This document shows, in pieces, positions 30,932 to 39,174 of a DNA stretch of 64,000 nt. The position numbers were made by a program, and so were the translations under genes. The notes under the pieces were generated by a model. That model saw only the letters and a list, made by a program, of their open reading frames with translations, searched no databases and was not told the origin of the DNA. Each line of letters starts with the position of its first letter. Positions within the stretch are counted from its first letter, which is position 1. This DNA comes from a virus: positions 1-64,000 of the IMG/VR virus record IMGVR_UViG_3300047444_000617, one strand, 5' to 3'.

Positions 30932-31266
30932 TACCAGGTCCCTCCCTTCTTGGCCGTCTCCCAGGACGACTTGGACACGCACACGCTGCCGGTCTTCTTG
31001 CCGTCCCGCAGGTCCAGCCGCCAGCAGGCGTCGTGGTGGTCGGTGACCGGGATGTACGCGCTGACCACCTGCATGCAGACCTGCGTGGTACCTGACCCGC
31101 TGCACTGCGAGGTGTAGATCGGCATCATCCACGAGTCGTCGTGGGCGGGGTCGTAGTGCTTGCCGGTGACCGTTCCGTGCGTAAGCGGCGGCTCGGCGCT
31201 GCAGCCGGTGAGGACAAGTGCCCCCGCGAGCGCGGCCGTAGCCGCGTAGATATGAAGCCGCTTCAT
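30931..31266 (-). CDS. Small lipoprotein
   Basis: 111 residues from ATG 31266. A lipoprotein signal (MKRLHIYAATAALAGALVLTGC, lipobox LTGC) precedes a mature domain with several Cys (SQCSGSGTTQVCMQVV, DACWRLDL, SVCVSK) likely paired as disulphides outside the membrane. A phage-encoded surface lipoprotein is typical of superinfection exclusion; that function is inferred only. Codons 4-6 are CTT CAT ATC. Confidence 0.72.
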   Translation of the reverse strand: MKRLHIYAATAALAGALVLTGCSAEPPLTHGTVTGKHYDPAHDDSWMMPIYTSQCSGSGTTQVCMQVVSAYIPVTDHHDACWRLDLRDGKKTGSVCVSKSSWETAKKGGTW

Positions 31267-31279
31267 GCGGCCCTCCCTT

Positions 31280-31708
31280 TCAGTCCTTGTACGGGTGCCA
31301 GTGCGAGGCATCCCGATGTTCCAGTTCCTTGGCCACGATCGTGGGCCAGTCGGTCTTCTGGTGCGTCAGCGGAGTGTTCGGCTCCCGCTCCCAGTCCGGC
31401 GCTCCCCGCCGCTCGCACAGCAGCGCCTCCCGAAGGCACTCGCCGCACACGTCGGCAGTGGTCGGCTGGTAGCGGTCCTTCGGCGCGACACCCTCGTGGA
31501 GGTCCGAGTGCCGCCAGTAGGCCTCCATCAGGAGGCGGTCCCAGTCGACGGCCATTGCCACGCGCTCCAGGACCGCCATCATCGCGTCCTCGACCTGGTC
31601 GTAGTCGTCGGTCGGCATGTTCACCGTCTCGCCGGTCAAGCCGTTCCACTGCTGGTTCCCGAGAACGTCCTGGGTCAGCACCTTCACGACCGCCATACGG
31701 TTCGGCAT
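31280..31708 (-). CDS. Hypothetical protein
   Basis: 142 residues from ATG 31708. It contains DVCGECLREALLC with a possible metal-binding Cys set and LERVAMAVDWDRLLMEAYW. No family recognised. Confidence 0.63.
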   Translation of the reverse strand: MPNRMAVVKVLTQDVLGNQQWNGLTGETVNMPTDDYDQVEDAMMAVLERVAMAVDWDRLLMEAYWRHSDLHEGVAPKDRYQPTTADVCGECLREALLCERRGAPDWEREPNTPLTHQKTDWPTIVAKELEHRDASHWHPYKD

Positions 31709-31781
31709 GGTTCCTCCGTTGATCCGGGAGCTAGGAGGCCCGGCCCGCAGGCGATAAGCCCACGGGCCAGGCGAGGGACTG

Positions 31782-32297
31782 CTAGTGCTTCATCACCTGC
31801 AGCAGGTCGAGGTTCGTGACCTCCCACGGGGCGTCGTCGTAGCCCTTCAGCCGACGAATCGCCGTCTTGCGCAGAGACGCGCAGAAACTGTGCGCCTCCG
31901 ACGTCTCCCAGCCGGGGTGCTCGCAGGACTGGTACTCGAAGCCGTCGAGCGCCTTCAGCACCGCGACGGGGTTCGGGACACCGGGGAGGCGGCGGAAGAG
32001 GTATGGCTGCTCCCACTCCTCCTCGTTGTAGCGGTGGTTGACCGACCGGGCGTTCTCGGCCCACAGCATCGCGCCGACCCAGCCGGTGTTCTTGTCGGTC
32101 AACTCCCGGCGCAGCTCGCCGTAGACGGACATCGCTCCCGGACCCCATGCCTCACCCGGGCGGTAGGCGACGTCCTTCTCCTCATCCGTCAGCGGACGGA
32201 CGAACCAGCGCAGCTTGCTGTCCAAGCGGCTGGTGAGCGACAACCCGGCATTTACCAGGAAGTGGATGTGCGCCTCGTCGACAACGTAGGCAGACAC
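31782..32297 (-). CDS. Hypothetical protein
   Basis: 171 residues from GTG 32297 (ribosome site GAGGGG). It has HIHFLVNAGLSLTSRL and WVGAMLWAENARSVNHRYNE, a compact alpha/beta protein with several His. Function unknown. Confidence 0.62.
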   Translation of the reverse strand: MSAYVVDEAHIHFLVNAGLSLTSRLDSKLRWFVRPLTDEEKDVAYRPGEAWGPGAMSVYGELRRELTDKNTGWVGAMLWAENARSVNHRYNEEEWEQPYLFRRLPGVPNPVAVLKALDGFEYQSCEHPGWETSEAHSFCASLRKTAIRRLKGYDDAPWEVTNLDLLQVMKH

Positions 32298-32317
32298 ATA
32301 ACCCCTCGCACTTTCTG

Positions 32318-32476
32318 TCAGTTGATCTTGTCGGCGCACCGCGCGCCATTCGGGCATTCCTTGCGCGGGAAGCCATCCCCGCAGAGGTTCGGGTCGATAC
32401 CGATACCGGCGCCCAGGTCGCCGACCTCCAGTGGGCCCTCGTCGTGTGCCCCTCGGTCGACCGCGTTCTCGTACAT
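32318..32476 (-). CDS. Small Cys-containing protein
   Basis: 52 residues from ATG 32476, overlapping the upstream stop. It ends with NLCGDGFPRKECPNGARCAD, three cysteines with Gly/Pro spacing, suggesting a small zinc or disulphide knot. Function unknown. Confidence 0.58.
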   Translation of the reverse strand: MYENAVDRGAHDEGPLEVGDLGAGIGIDPNLCGDGFPRKECPNGARCADKIN

Positions 32477-32733
32477 CAGCCAGTCGCCTTCTCCAGGCGC
32501 TCCCAGACGGGGCCCCAGGCGGTGAGACTGACCTCCTGCATCGCCGACTCCTTCAGGACGAAGTCCGAGTGCAGGAGGCAGTTCTCCAGGACGCCGTCGG
32601 AGGTCCGGACGTCTCCCCGCCAGTTGCCGGTGGGCGCCTGCGTCAGCGTGAGGATGATCCCCGGCACCAGGCTGTGGCCGTTGGGCATGATCGCGATCCG
32701 GTCCCCGACCTTGTGCGGCGACTTGTTCGCCAT
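32476..32733 (-). CDS. Small beta-rich hypothetical protein
   Basis: 85 residues from ATG 32733, with GGGGAGG upstream; the longer frame to 32790 would include the promoter. It has VGDRIAIMPNGHSLVPGIIL, an SH3-like small-barrel pattern. Function unknown. Confidence 0.6.
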   Translation of the reverse strand: MANKSPHKVGDRIAIMPNGHSLVPGIILTLTQAPTGNWRGDVRTSDGVLENCLLHSDFVLKESAMQEVSLTAWGPVWERLEKATG

Positions 32734-32774
32734 TTCAGCCTCCCCATTCAGTGTTACCGCTTCGAACAAGTAAG

Positions 32775-32803
32775 ACTCTATGGGTAGCAACTACTTATGT
32801 CAA
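32775..32803 (-). promoter_or_regulatory. Promoter of the 32733 unit
   Basis: -35 TTGACA (32798-32803), 17-base spacer, -10 TAGAGT (32775-32780). A short inverted repeat CAACTA...TAGTTG encloses the -35 box. Confidence 0.65.
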
Positions 32804-32832
32804 GCACCTAGTTGAGATGACTAGCTTGGACT

Positions 32833-32850
32833 GGGGCATGAAGATGCCCC
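32833..32850 (-). terminator. Short hairpin after the 32892 gene
   Basis: GGGGCAT-GAAG-ATGCCCC, a perfect 7-base stem between the minus-strand stop at 32892 and the promoter at 32775. Confidence 0.6.
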
Positions 32851-32891
32851 CCACCAGAAACTGCAGGTGAGGGGCTTGTAGGTGTGGACAA

Positions 32892-33074
32892 TCAGGCGCT
32901 ACGACGGATCCTCCGAGCACCTTCGTCGGAGAGCATCACGGTGTCGGCCGCGCCCCCTCCGTACGCGAGGATCACCTTCTCCTCGCCCAGCTCCCCGCAC
33001 GCGGCGTCCAGCAGCACACGCACGGCGTCCGTCGGCTTGTTGACCTCGACGGCCAGGTCCTGCAGAGAAATCAT
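32892..33074 (-). CDS. Small hypothetical protein
   Basis: 60 residues from ATG 33074. The helical N-terminus (ISLQDLAVEVNKPTDAVRVL) looks HTH-like. Possibly a small DNA-binding protein; no family assigned. Confidence 0.58.
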   Translation of the reverse strand: MISLQDLAVEVNKPTDAVRVLLDAACGELGEEKVILAYGGGAADTVMLSDEGARRIRRSA

Positions 33075-33092
33075 GTCAGTGCTCCTTCGTTG

Positions 33093-33413
33093 TCAGGCGG
33101 GGACTCTCGTGATGGTGACGCGAGGCTGGCCGACCTTGTACGCCACCTCGCAGGTGTATCCGCGTGTCTGCAGGACGGACTGGATCCCCTCCAGCCGCTC
33201 CATGCGCAGATGGTGGTCGTCTATGTCCCGCTGCACACCGGCCTCAGCGTTCTCGCGGTCGTCCGGACGACCCCACATAATCGCGGCCTCGCCGAGCCCC
33301 TGGAACAGGAAGACCTTCCATCCTGCCAGCCCGCTGCCAGTCGGCGAGAACGGGTACCCCTCCGGCTCCAGGACGGCCGCCAGCCGGGCCTCCAGGTCCT
33401 GCTGCTCGATCAC
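33093..33413 (-). CDS. Hypothetical protein
   Basis: 106 residues from ATG 33413. Alpha/beta, with GWKVFLFQGLGEAAIMWGRP. First of three closely spaced small genes; function unknown. Confidence 0.6.
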   Translation of the reverse strand: MIEQQDLEARLAAVLEPEGYPFSPTGSGLAGWKVFLFQGLGEAAIMWGRPDDRENAEAGVQRDIDDHHLRMERLEGIQSVLQTRGYTCEVAYKVGQPRVTITRVPA

Positions 33414-33414
33414 G

Positions 33415-33870
33415 TCAGTCCTCCCTCGCGGCCTGCTCGGCCGCCTTCGCGCGGATCCGTGCCAGACCCTCCTGGGGGTCGTAGTCCTTGAACTGGTCAG
33501 GCATCCGCACCGTCGTCAGCAGCGCGTCCACCGCCGCCAACCCGAACAACTGCCAGGGGACATCCCGGTTCAGTACCTCAGCCAGCCAGTCCGGGCCCTC
33601 GAAGTCCTCGTCGTTGACCGGGCCGCTGTACAGGCGCTCAGCCCACCGCGTGCCCAACCTGTCGTCCTTGCGGTACAGGCGCCCCTTCACGGAGAACGTG
33701 TCCACCACCCACTCGGCATCCACGCGGTTCACGTGTACCCACACCTGCTCGGGGAGGATCTCCTGCGCGAGGTTGATACGCAGGCGCTCGCCCTCCTCCG
33801 GTTGCAGAGGGAGCCACATGCGGACTGTGCCCTCGACCTGGAAATCGCCGTCCGTCTTCAGCCGTGCCAT
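33415..33870 (-). CDS. Hypothetical protein
   Basis: 151 residues from ATG 33870. A beta-rich first half (VRMWLPLQPEEGERLRI, VWVHVNRVDAEWVV) and a helical end. It stops 2 bases before the next start. Confidence 0.6.
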   Translation of the reverse strand: MARLKTDGDFQVEGTVRMWLPLQPEEGERLRINLAQEILPEQVWVHVNRVDAEWVVDTFSVKGRLYRKDDRLGTRWAERLYSGPVNDEDFEGPDWLAEVLNRDVPWQLFGLAAVDALLTTVRMPDQFKDYDPQEGLARIRAKAAEQAARED

Positions 33871-33873
33871 GAC

Positions 33874-34482
33874 CTAACCCTCCACTCCGGCCAGCTTCTC
33901 CAGCCGCGCTACGCGAGCCTCCAGGGACATGTCCGCCTTCTTCGGCGGCTCAGGCAGGACCCATCCGTTGGCGCGGTCGGCCCACTCCTGGCAGATGTCC
34001 AACAACCACTCCGGGGCGGCGTTGACCTCGTTCATCATGTCCGAGAACAGGGTGGAGTACTCACGGGTCGTGGTTACCTTCCCGTCCTTGACCTTCGGAC
34101 CCCACACAGCAGCGCTCGACACGCACCAGACGCCTGCCCTGTTGGGCGTGAGGTCGATCGTCACGGACTTCGGACGCACCATCGGATACCCCCGGGCCTG
34201 GGCGTCCGGAGCAGGGTCGACCAACTCGACAGGGATCTGCCACCGAGCGTTCCCGGAGACCCGATACCTGATACCGCCGGGTGACACAGGAGCCTCCTGC
34301 GTGCCCAGCTCCCACCCCTTATCCGTAAGTTGGTAGGCGACTTCATCGACCTCCTGGTACGCGATGCCCGCCTCGACGAGCCGCGCCAACACGGCCTCTG
34401 GTACGCCATGGAAGAACCCCCACGACGTTCGAACCGCGCTCCCGAACGCCTCACGCATCTCTGCGTCCATCTCGACAGCCAT
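33874..34482 (-). CDS. Hypothetical protein
   Basis: 202 residues from ATG 34482, with GGGGAGG upstream. The C-terminal helix MSLEARVARLEKLAG is coiled-coil-like. The central part is beta-rich. No family recognised. Confidence 0.62.
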   Translation of the reverse strand: MAVEMDAEMREAFGSAVRTSWGFFHGVPEAVLARLVEAGIAYQEVDEVAYQLTDKGWELGTQEAPVSPGGIRYRVSGNARWQIPVELVDPAPDAQARGYPMVRPKSVTIDLTPNRAGVWCVSSAAVWGPKVKDGKVTTTREYSTLFSDMMNEVNAAPEWLLDICQEWADRANGWVLPEPPKKADMSLEARVARLEKLAGVEG

Positions 34483-34519
34483 CAAAGCCTCCCCGCCGTA
34501 GTTAAATCGCAGAAATTGG

Positions 34520-35005
34520 CTAGTGCTCCGCAGGTACCTCGCGCTGGCACCAGCCGCGTACGGCCTCGACGTCGCTCACGCACGAGAGCAGGTTCAGCGA
34601 CAGCGGGGTCCACGCGAACACCGCATCCTGCTCGAAGCGACGGCCGATCTCCACCGCCTTCGCGTCGCTCAGCCCGACCACGGCGACGCTGCGCTCGCTG
34701 TGCGTCCCGTCGGGATCTCCTCCGACAGCGGGGAACGTGAGGTCGACGTTCAGCAGCCGCAGTTCCCGGAGCAGCGCGCGGTGGGTGCGTTCGTTGTCCT
34801 CGTCCGACGCCGGTCGTCCGTAGGGGTTCGCGGCCGTGATCACGTGGATGGTCCGGCCGGAAGGCTCCGGGAAGTCGCCGCTCACCTGACCGACCTCGTC
34901 GGGGAGCACCCGAAGGGTGCGCCCGCCCATCTGGATGTCGACGGCGGCCTGCAGGTATGCGCCCCACTGATCCGGGACGGGACTATCACTCACGCCAAAC
35001 CCCAT
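34520..35005 (-). CDS. DUF3293-like protein
   Basis: 161 residues from ATG 35005 (a GTG at 34993 is possible). It shows the DUF3293 pattern: HVITAANPYGRPASDEDNER, LRELRLLNVDLTFPAVGG, SVAVVGLSDAKAVEIGRRFE and QDAVFAW. Members occur in bacteria and phages, with no known activity. Confidence 0.72.
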   Translation of the reverse strand: MGFGVSDSPVPDQWGAYLQAAVDIQMGGRTLRVLPDEVGQVSGDFPEPSGRTIHVITAANPYGRPASDEDNERTHRALLRELRLLNVDLTFPAVGGDPDGTHSERSVAVVGLSDAKAVEIGRRFEQDAVFAWTPLSLNLLSCVSDVEAVRGWCQREVPAEH

Positions 35006-35021
35006 TATTGGTGAACTGTCC

Positions 35022-35213
35022 CTACAGGATACGCGGCTCGACCCGCTCCACCCTCGGGAAATGCATCGGCGGATGCCACACGACCAGGCGGCCCGATACT
35101 GGCAACACCGGTGCGCGCTCCGCGCTTCCCCCGCCGTACAACTCGCGGAAGTAATCGGCCTTGGCCATCCGGCGCAGCACCTTGTCTTCGACCTCGCGGT
35201 AGTCAATCTCCAT
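35022..35213 (-). CDS. Small hypothetical protein
   Basis: 63 residues from ATG 35213, overlapping the preceding stop (TGATG). Charged N-terminal helix, then LVVWHPPMHFPRVERV. Function unknown. Confidence 0.57.
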   Translation of the reverse strand: MEIDYREVEDKVLRRMAKADYFRELYGGGSAERAPVLPVSGRLVVWHPPMHFPRVERVEPRIL

Positions 35214-35611
35214 CACGTCATCACCTTCTCGAAGTGCCACCACATGTCGTTGTAGTAGATCTGTACGCCCTTGAAGCGGTCGCGGTGGTACACGCCCCAG
35301 TCCATGAACGGGTCCACATGCTCCATGTGCGATTGGCCGATCTCGTCGGCTAGCTGGTCGCGGCAGACCCCGAAGAGGCTGCTGTACGCCGACCCCTTGA
35401 AGTTGTCCAGCGCCCGCTCGAACTCGGCGGCCGACCACGCTCGATCGGCGTTGTTCTCGAACTCCAGGTACGAGCAGAGCACGAGCGCGAAACCCTCCGT
35501 CTCACGCTCGCTCTTCTCCAGGGCCGTCCGCCATTGCGGGTCGTCAATGCCGAGCAGGCCGTTGTAGGCCAGCCGGATCTGCGCGGGCGTGTAGTTCACC
35601 GAGTCGATCAT
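35213..35611 (-). CDS. Hypothetical protein
   Basis: 132 residues from ATG 35611 (ATGA overlap with the upstream gene). Aromatic-rich end (YYNDMWWHFEKVMT); otherwise helical. Function unknown. Confidence 0.62.
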   Translation of the reverse strand: MIDSVNYTPAQIRLAYNGLLGIDDPQWRTALEKSERETEGFALVLCSYLEFENNADRAWSAAEFERALDNFKGSAYSSLFGVCRDQLADEIGQSHMEHVDPFMDWGVYHRDRFKGVQIYYNDMWWHFEKVMT

Positions 35612-35895
35612 CCCTGCTCCCACGGCTCCTCGATCCCCAGCGTGCGCATCAGTTCGTCGCTCTCGGCTTTCGCTTTCACCGGGTCCGCCTCGTCCTCACG
35701 GAGCAATTCCAGGTACCCGGCGGCGTCCTCGTCACCGGCCTCCGCCGCGCGCTCCCACCATGGCTGCGCCTTCTCCACTGTGTACAGCAGCTCGGTGAGT
35801 TCGGCGATCGTCCGCAGTTGGGCAGGATCGTACGGTTCCCCCTGCTCCAGCAGCGCGGTGAGCGCGCTCCGCGCGTCCTCCTGGTTCTCGCTCAC
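35608..35895 (-). CDS. Hypothetical protein, possible Sel1/TPR-like repeat
   Basis: 95 residues from GTG 35895 (GTGA overlap; ATG 35910 is an alternative). The middle AQPWWERAAEAGDEDAAGYLE resembles one Sel1-like repeat unit (A..W...AA.AGD..A...L). Such repeats usually mediate protein contacts. Confidence 0.6.
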   Translation of the reverse strand: MSENQEDARSALTALLEQGEPYDPAQLRTIAELTELLYTVEKAQPWWERAAEAGDEDAAGYLELLREDEADPVKAKAESDELMRTLGIEEPWEQG

Positions 35896-36131
35896 CCCTG
35901 GGTTCTCCATTTCCGGATCTCGCGCTTGATCTTCTTGATTGCCGGGGAGCCCAGGTCCTCACCCATGTCGATGCCCCGGCCGTCGTCCAGGACCCGCTTC
36001 TCCAGGCGGTCCCAGACGTCCTCCCAGTCGATCGGGCCGTCGTCATACCAACCCCCAACGATGTCCTGCACAGCCTCCAGCACCTCGTCGGTGACGTCCT
36101 CCGCCTCAACGATCCGATGGTCCTCGCTCAC
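35892..36131 (-). CDS. Small acidic hypothetical protein
   Basis: 79 residues from GTG 36131 (GTGA overlap). Acidic helical N-terminus, basic C-terminus (IKKIKREIRKW). Function unknown. Confidence 0.58.
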   Translation of the reverse strand: MSEDHRIVEAEDVTDEVLEAVQDIVGGWYDDGPIDWEDVWDRLEKRVLDDGRGIDMGEDLGSPAIKKIKREIRKWRTQG

Positions 36132-36511
36132 TTGATCTCCCCGCGCACGGCCCGCTCCATCACGTCGAGCAGGGCCTCCAGAACCGCGATCGGCTTCTTG
36201 CCCCCGCGCCACGCCTCGATACCGTGCAGCCGCAAAGCCGCCTCCAGTCCTTCCCGTGACTGCTCGGCCGCCCAGTCCTCCGGCTTCCACAGTTCGGAGT
36301 GGCCGTAGTTGTCGTTGAAGACGCCGCTCTCGATCCGGTAGGCGTCCGTACCACGCGACGGGATCTCCTCCCACCGCAGGATATGAACCAGCGTGCGGCC
36401 GACCTTGTGCACCTTCACCGTGCGGGGCTCCTGCTCCTTCTCGCGCCTGCCCCCGTACTTCGTGACGAGCAGCAGCTCGTCGCCCGCTTTCACGCCGTCC
36501 AGATTGCCCAT
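36128..36511 (-). CDS. Hypothetical protein
   Basis: 127 residues from ATG 36511. N-terminal small-barrel pattern (VKAGDELLLVTKYGG, RTVKVHKVGRTLVHI), then helical. Function unknown. Confidence 0.62.
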   Translation of the reverse strand: MGNLDGVKAGDELLLVTKYGGRREKEQEPRTVKVHKVGRTLVHILRWEEIPSRGTDAYRIESGVFNDNYGHSELWKPEDWAAEQSREGLEAALRLHGIEAWRGGKKPIAVLEALLDVMERAVRGEIK

Positions 36512-36512
36512 C

Positions 36513-36713
36513 TCAGTACTCCAGACTCTTGAAGGTGTTCAGCGTCGCGGCCACGCTGTCGGCGGTGGCTACGTCCTTGTACGTGGTCACCATTTGCGCG
36601 CCGCTCTTCCCCCGGTAGCGGTGCTCCCTTATCACCGCATAGATCGGCTTGCCGTCGTCCCCGACGCGCGACTCGACCGTGTACCCGGTGGTGATCCTCT
36701 TGTCGACCGGCAC
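36513..36713 (-). CDS. Small hypothetical protein
   Basis: 66 residues from GTG 36713, beginning just after the upstream stop TAG. Beta-rich with TTGYTVESRVGDDGKPIYAV. Function unknown. Confidence 0.58.
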   Translation of the reverse strand: MPVDKRITTGYTVESRVGDDGKPIYAVIREHRYRGKSGAQMVTTYKDVATADSVAATLNTFKSLEY

Positions 36714-36715
36714 TG

Positions 36716-36904
36716 CTAGCGCTCCCCGTCGTCCAGGACCGTCTGGCCGTCGAGGCTGGTCACGATCCAGGCCGTACCCGGCCGACTGGCCCATCCGCCA
36801 GTCACCCACTTCTGCTTCGCCTTCGACCAGCGTGCCTCGACCGCGATGCCACGCAGTTCCTTGGCCCGCTTCCTCGCCTCGCCCTGCTCCATGCCCTTAG
36901 CCAT
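36716..36904 (-). CDS. Small basic hypothetical protein
   Basis: 62 residues from ATG 36904 (GGAGGAG upstream). Basic N-terminal helix (GEARKRAKELRGIAVEARW), then WVTGGWASRPG. First gene of a tightly overlapping minus-strand operon that runs to 33874 or beyond. Confidence 0.6.
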   Translation of the reverse strand: MAKGMEQGEARKRAKELRGIAVEARWSKAKQKWVTGGWASRPGTAWIVTSLDGQTVLDDGER

Positions 36905-37616
36905 GACCAGCTCCTCCGCCGTCCTCAATTACGAGATAACCGTATCGTGGTTACCCATACTCGTCAAGCGATTCATGAGCACCACTTGCACAGGCTCGCG
37001 AGCCCTGCCTGCCCCCAGGTTACGCACTCCCCCAACCCCCCGATCCCCCAATTCCCCGAATCCCCCGGCCACTGTGACACTGTCCGGTTCCTACAACCGG
37101 TGCGCTGCGCGGCTGTCCAGGCCCCTATTCTCTGGCAATTCGCATTTAAGGGTCGGGGGGTCCGTATATTTATTCATTGGGCTTACACTATTGACAGACC
37201 ACATGTCAACCCCTCTAGCCCTTGACTTTCAAGCCGCGCACTTCCCATCGGTATCTGCACCCTTGATCTGCGTGTGAGCTGCACCACACTGAGCAGCGAT
37301 GCACACCGGGCGCTCCCTGTCAACACTATGCACGCATGAATATTATGCAGCCAATTCGCCTTTATTCACGGTTAGGCCACTGCCCAATTCGCCTAATTGA
37401 AAGCCTGACAATAGGCCCCGGACTTTGGTGATGTTGCACGCTTTGTAGCAACTCGACAGATGGTGGCCGATCAATTCGCAGTATTGACATGAGGGTGAGT
37501 GTGTGCAGTCGCATGGCTGGCGTGCCCGTGGCAGTGGTGTGTCTGTCTGTGTAGTGGCTAGCAGTGGGGAGCCTTCCCCCGGCCCGAAATGGTGACCAGG
37601 GTGGGAGGCTGGATGC
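36905..37616. other. 712-base non-coding region with repeats; candidate origin or control region
   Basis: Visibly richer in A+T than its neighbours, at a strand switch. Four CAATTCGC words lie at 37136, 37352, 37385 and 37472. TTGACA-GACCACA-TGTCAA (37191-37209) places two opposite -35 boxes back to back, and another TTGACA occurs near 37484. No frame on either strand is convincing. A replication origin, partition site or divergent control region are possible. Confidence 0.5.
36939..36967 (-). promoter_or_regulatory. Promoter of the 36904-33874 operon
   Basis: -35 TTGACG (36962-36967), 17-base spacer, -10 TACGGT (36939-36944), overlapping an AACCGTATC word and the interrupted palindrome ACC-GTATCGT-GGT. 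Confidence 0.62.
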
Positions 37617-37931
37617 ATGGGTGTGGGCATGTCGTGGGGCGCGCTAGGGCACGGGCAGGGGTGGGCAGAGTTCGCGTCCGTGGATGAGTGTGCGCGTGCC
37701 CTATGTGCCTCCGTACGGCGTGCGTATCGCCGGATGGATCCCTCGCAGCGAGGCTGTCTTCTCAAGTACTCCGCTCACGTGCTGCGGGTGGACATGTGCA
37801 CGGAGGGACTGCACGCGGTGAGCCGTGGCCAGGTGTGGCACGCACGCCACGGGACGGCATGGGTGTCTCTGTATCCCCGTGGGGGAGGCAAACACGAGAA
37901 AGCCCCTCACCGGCCCGAGAATGGGCGGTGA
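37617..37931 (+). CDS. Plus-strand hypothetical protein
   Basis: 104 residues from ATG 37617, with GGGAGG upstream. Several Cys (DECARALCASVRRAYRRM, CLLKYSAHVLRVDMC) and a C-terminus RHGTAWVSLYPRGGGK. It overlaps the arm of the terminator at its 3' end. Codon third positions are less GC-biased than in its neighbours. It might encode a regulatory or replication-control protein. Confidence 0.5.
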   Translation: MGVGMSWGALGHGQGWAEFASVDECARALCASVRRAYRRMDPSQRGCLLKYSAHVLRVDMCTEGLHAVSRGQVWHARHGTAWVSLYPRGGGKHEKAPHRPENGR

Positions 37932-37939
37932 GAGGCTTT
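37899..37939. terminator. Bidirectional hairpin terminator
   Basis: AAAGCCCCTCACCG (37899-37912) pairs with CGGTGAGAGGCTTT (37926-37939), one mismatch, where the plus-strand 37617 gene and the minus-strand 37957 gene converge. Confidence 0.75.
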
Positions 37940-37956
37940 GTAGGGGAGTGCTGGCG

Positions 37957-38445
37957 TTACCGGACGTCTACGGGGTGCGCGGCGTTGTACGCGTCGCGTA
38001 GGGCCTTGAACGCGGCCCACACTTCGTGCCCGTTGGTCTGCGGGCCGATCCCGTGGCCGAAGCTGGCGGAGTTCGCCACGGTGCACAGGAACGACTCCCC
38101 GCGTCCGTGTGCCCGGTGCGCTTCCATATCGGCCGCGCTGATCACGTAGCCGCAGGATCCCCGGTCGCCCGGAAGCGACTCCCGGCACTCCCATGAGGTG
38201 ATTTCGTCGTTCTCCACCACCGGCCGGAGAACGGTGGACGTCGTCCACGTGTGGGCAGGGTCAAGGCCGTTCGCCTCACACTGCGCGGCCGAGTAGCTGT
38301 GTCGGTGCGCGTGCAGTCCGGCGGAAGGCTGCACGCCGCAACGGTCGCAGGTGGAGAAGTACCCGGGGGTGGGCGGCTCACTGTCGTACGTGCACTCACG
38401 GGTGCAACCGGTGTTGACGCACTGCGGGGCGGTGGTGGTGATCAT
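37957..38445 (-). CDS. Zinc-finger-like hypothetical protein
   Basis: 162 residues from ATG 38445, behind a full start-associated leader. Multiple Cys and His (QCVNTGCTRECTYDS, STCDRCGVQPSAG, SWECRESLPGDRGSCGY) suggest two zinc-binding modules. Last gene of the leader-bearing block on its left side; function unknown. Confidence 0.68.
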   Translation of the reverse strand: MITTTAPQCVNTGCTRECTYDSEPPTPGYFSTCDRCGVQPSAGLHAHRHSYSAAQCEANGLDPAHTWTTSTVLRPVVENDEITSWECRESLPGDRGSCGYVISAADMEAHRAHGRGESFLCTVANSASFGHGIGPQTNGHEVWAAFKALRDAYNAAHPVDVR

Positions 38446-38454
38446 GTTCTGTGT

Positions 38455-38469
38455 CCTCCTGGTGTGGGG
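38455..38469 (-). promoter_or_regulatory. Start-associated leader CCCCACACCAGGAGG
   Basis: Exact copy of the 15-base leader, 9 bases before the ATG at 38445. It includes the AGGAGG ribosome site. Confidence 0.8.
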
Positions 38470-38492
38470 TCGGTTGTTGGGGAGTGTACGGG

Positions 38493-38756
38493 TCAGTTGG
38501 CGGTGGAGTCGTACAGGGAGCATCCGGGGGCGTGGTGCTTGTTGGCCAGGCTGCCCCCGTCGACACCCGGGATATCCTCCCCGCATTCCTCGCACGTGTC
38601 GTCGTCGTCGGGGCGGAAATCGTCGGCAATGGTTGCGACCACTTCCGGCATGGTCGAGTGGGGCAGGGATTCCGCGATACGCGCGACCTGCTCATCGGTC
38701 AGGGTGAAACCGGCCCACGCGTTGAGTTGATTGCGGGTGATCATGATTCCGGACAC
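38493..38756 (-). CDS. Small hypothetical protein with CxxC and CxxxxC sites
   Basis: 87 residues from GTG 38756 (CAGGAGG six bases upstream). Helical N-terminus, then DDDDTCEECGEDIPGVDGGS and HHAPGC, a likely treble-clef zinc site. The leader is a diverged form of the repeated one. Confidence 0.62.
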   Translation of the reverse strand: MSGIMITRNQLNAWAGFTLTDEQVARIAESLPHSTMPEVVATIADDFRPDDDDTCEECGEDIPGVDGGSLANKHHAPGCSLYDSTAN

Positions 38757-38781
38757 GGGTACCTCCTGATGGGTTGGTTGG

Positions 38782-39111
38782 TCAGCCGATGCGGAGCACA
38801 AGCGCACGGACGGCGGAGACGTCGTCCAGGGTGGGCACGGGCGTACCGGGCACGGCGGTGCAGTAGGCGACTACGGCGAGTTGAACGGTGGTGCTCACGC
38901 TGCGGGGGTTCTCCCCGGCGCGCAGCCATGCGGACTTGAGAGCGTCGCGCGCCTTAGCGGCCCGCATGGCGTGCGCCTCCTCCTCGGTCATGCCGTAGCA
39001 GTAGACGTGACCGCTACGGGACGACCACACGTGCTCTGCGTGCGCGTACGAGGGACCGGAGAAGAAACAGCCGAGCTTAGGCAGGGTCTGCGCGGGGGTG
39101 CTTGTGATCAT
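38782..39111 (-). CDS. Hypothetical protein
   Basis: 109 residues from ATG 39111. It has PKLGCFFSGPSYAHAEHVWS and a helical C-terminus. Function unknown. Confidence 0.62.
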   Translation of the reverse strand: MITSTPAQTLPKLGCFFSGPSYAHAEHVWSSRSGHVYCYGMTEEEAHAMRAAKARDALKSAWLRAGENPRSVSTTVQLAVVAYCTAVPGTPVPTLDDVSAVRALVLRIG

Positions 39112-39174
39112 GGTGTGTGTCCTTCCTGGGGAAGGGGCCGGAGGACGCTCCCCCGGCCCCGGGGTGTGCGAGCG

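Noticed and set aside
37343-37765. A minus-strand frame in the 37.3-37.8 kb region
   Set aside because: Its His/Pro/Ser-rich product, poor codon positions and overlap with the repeat words argue against coding; kept as non-coding.
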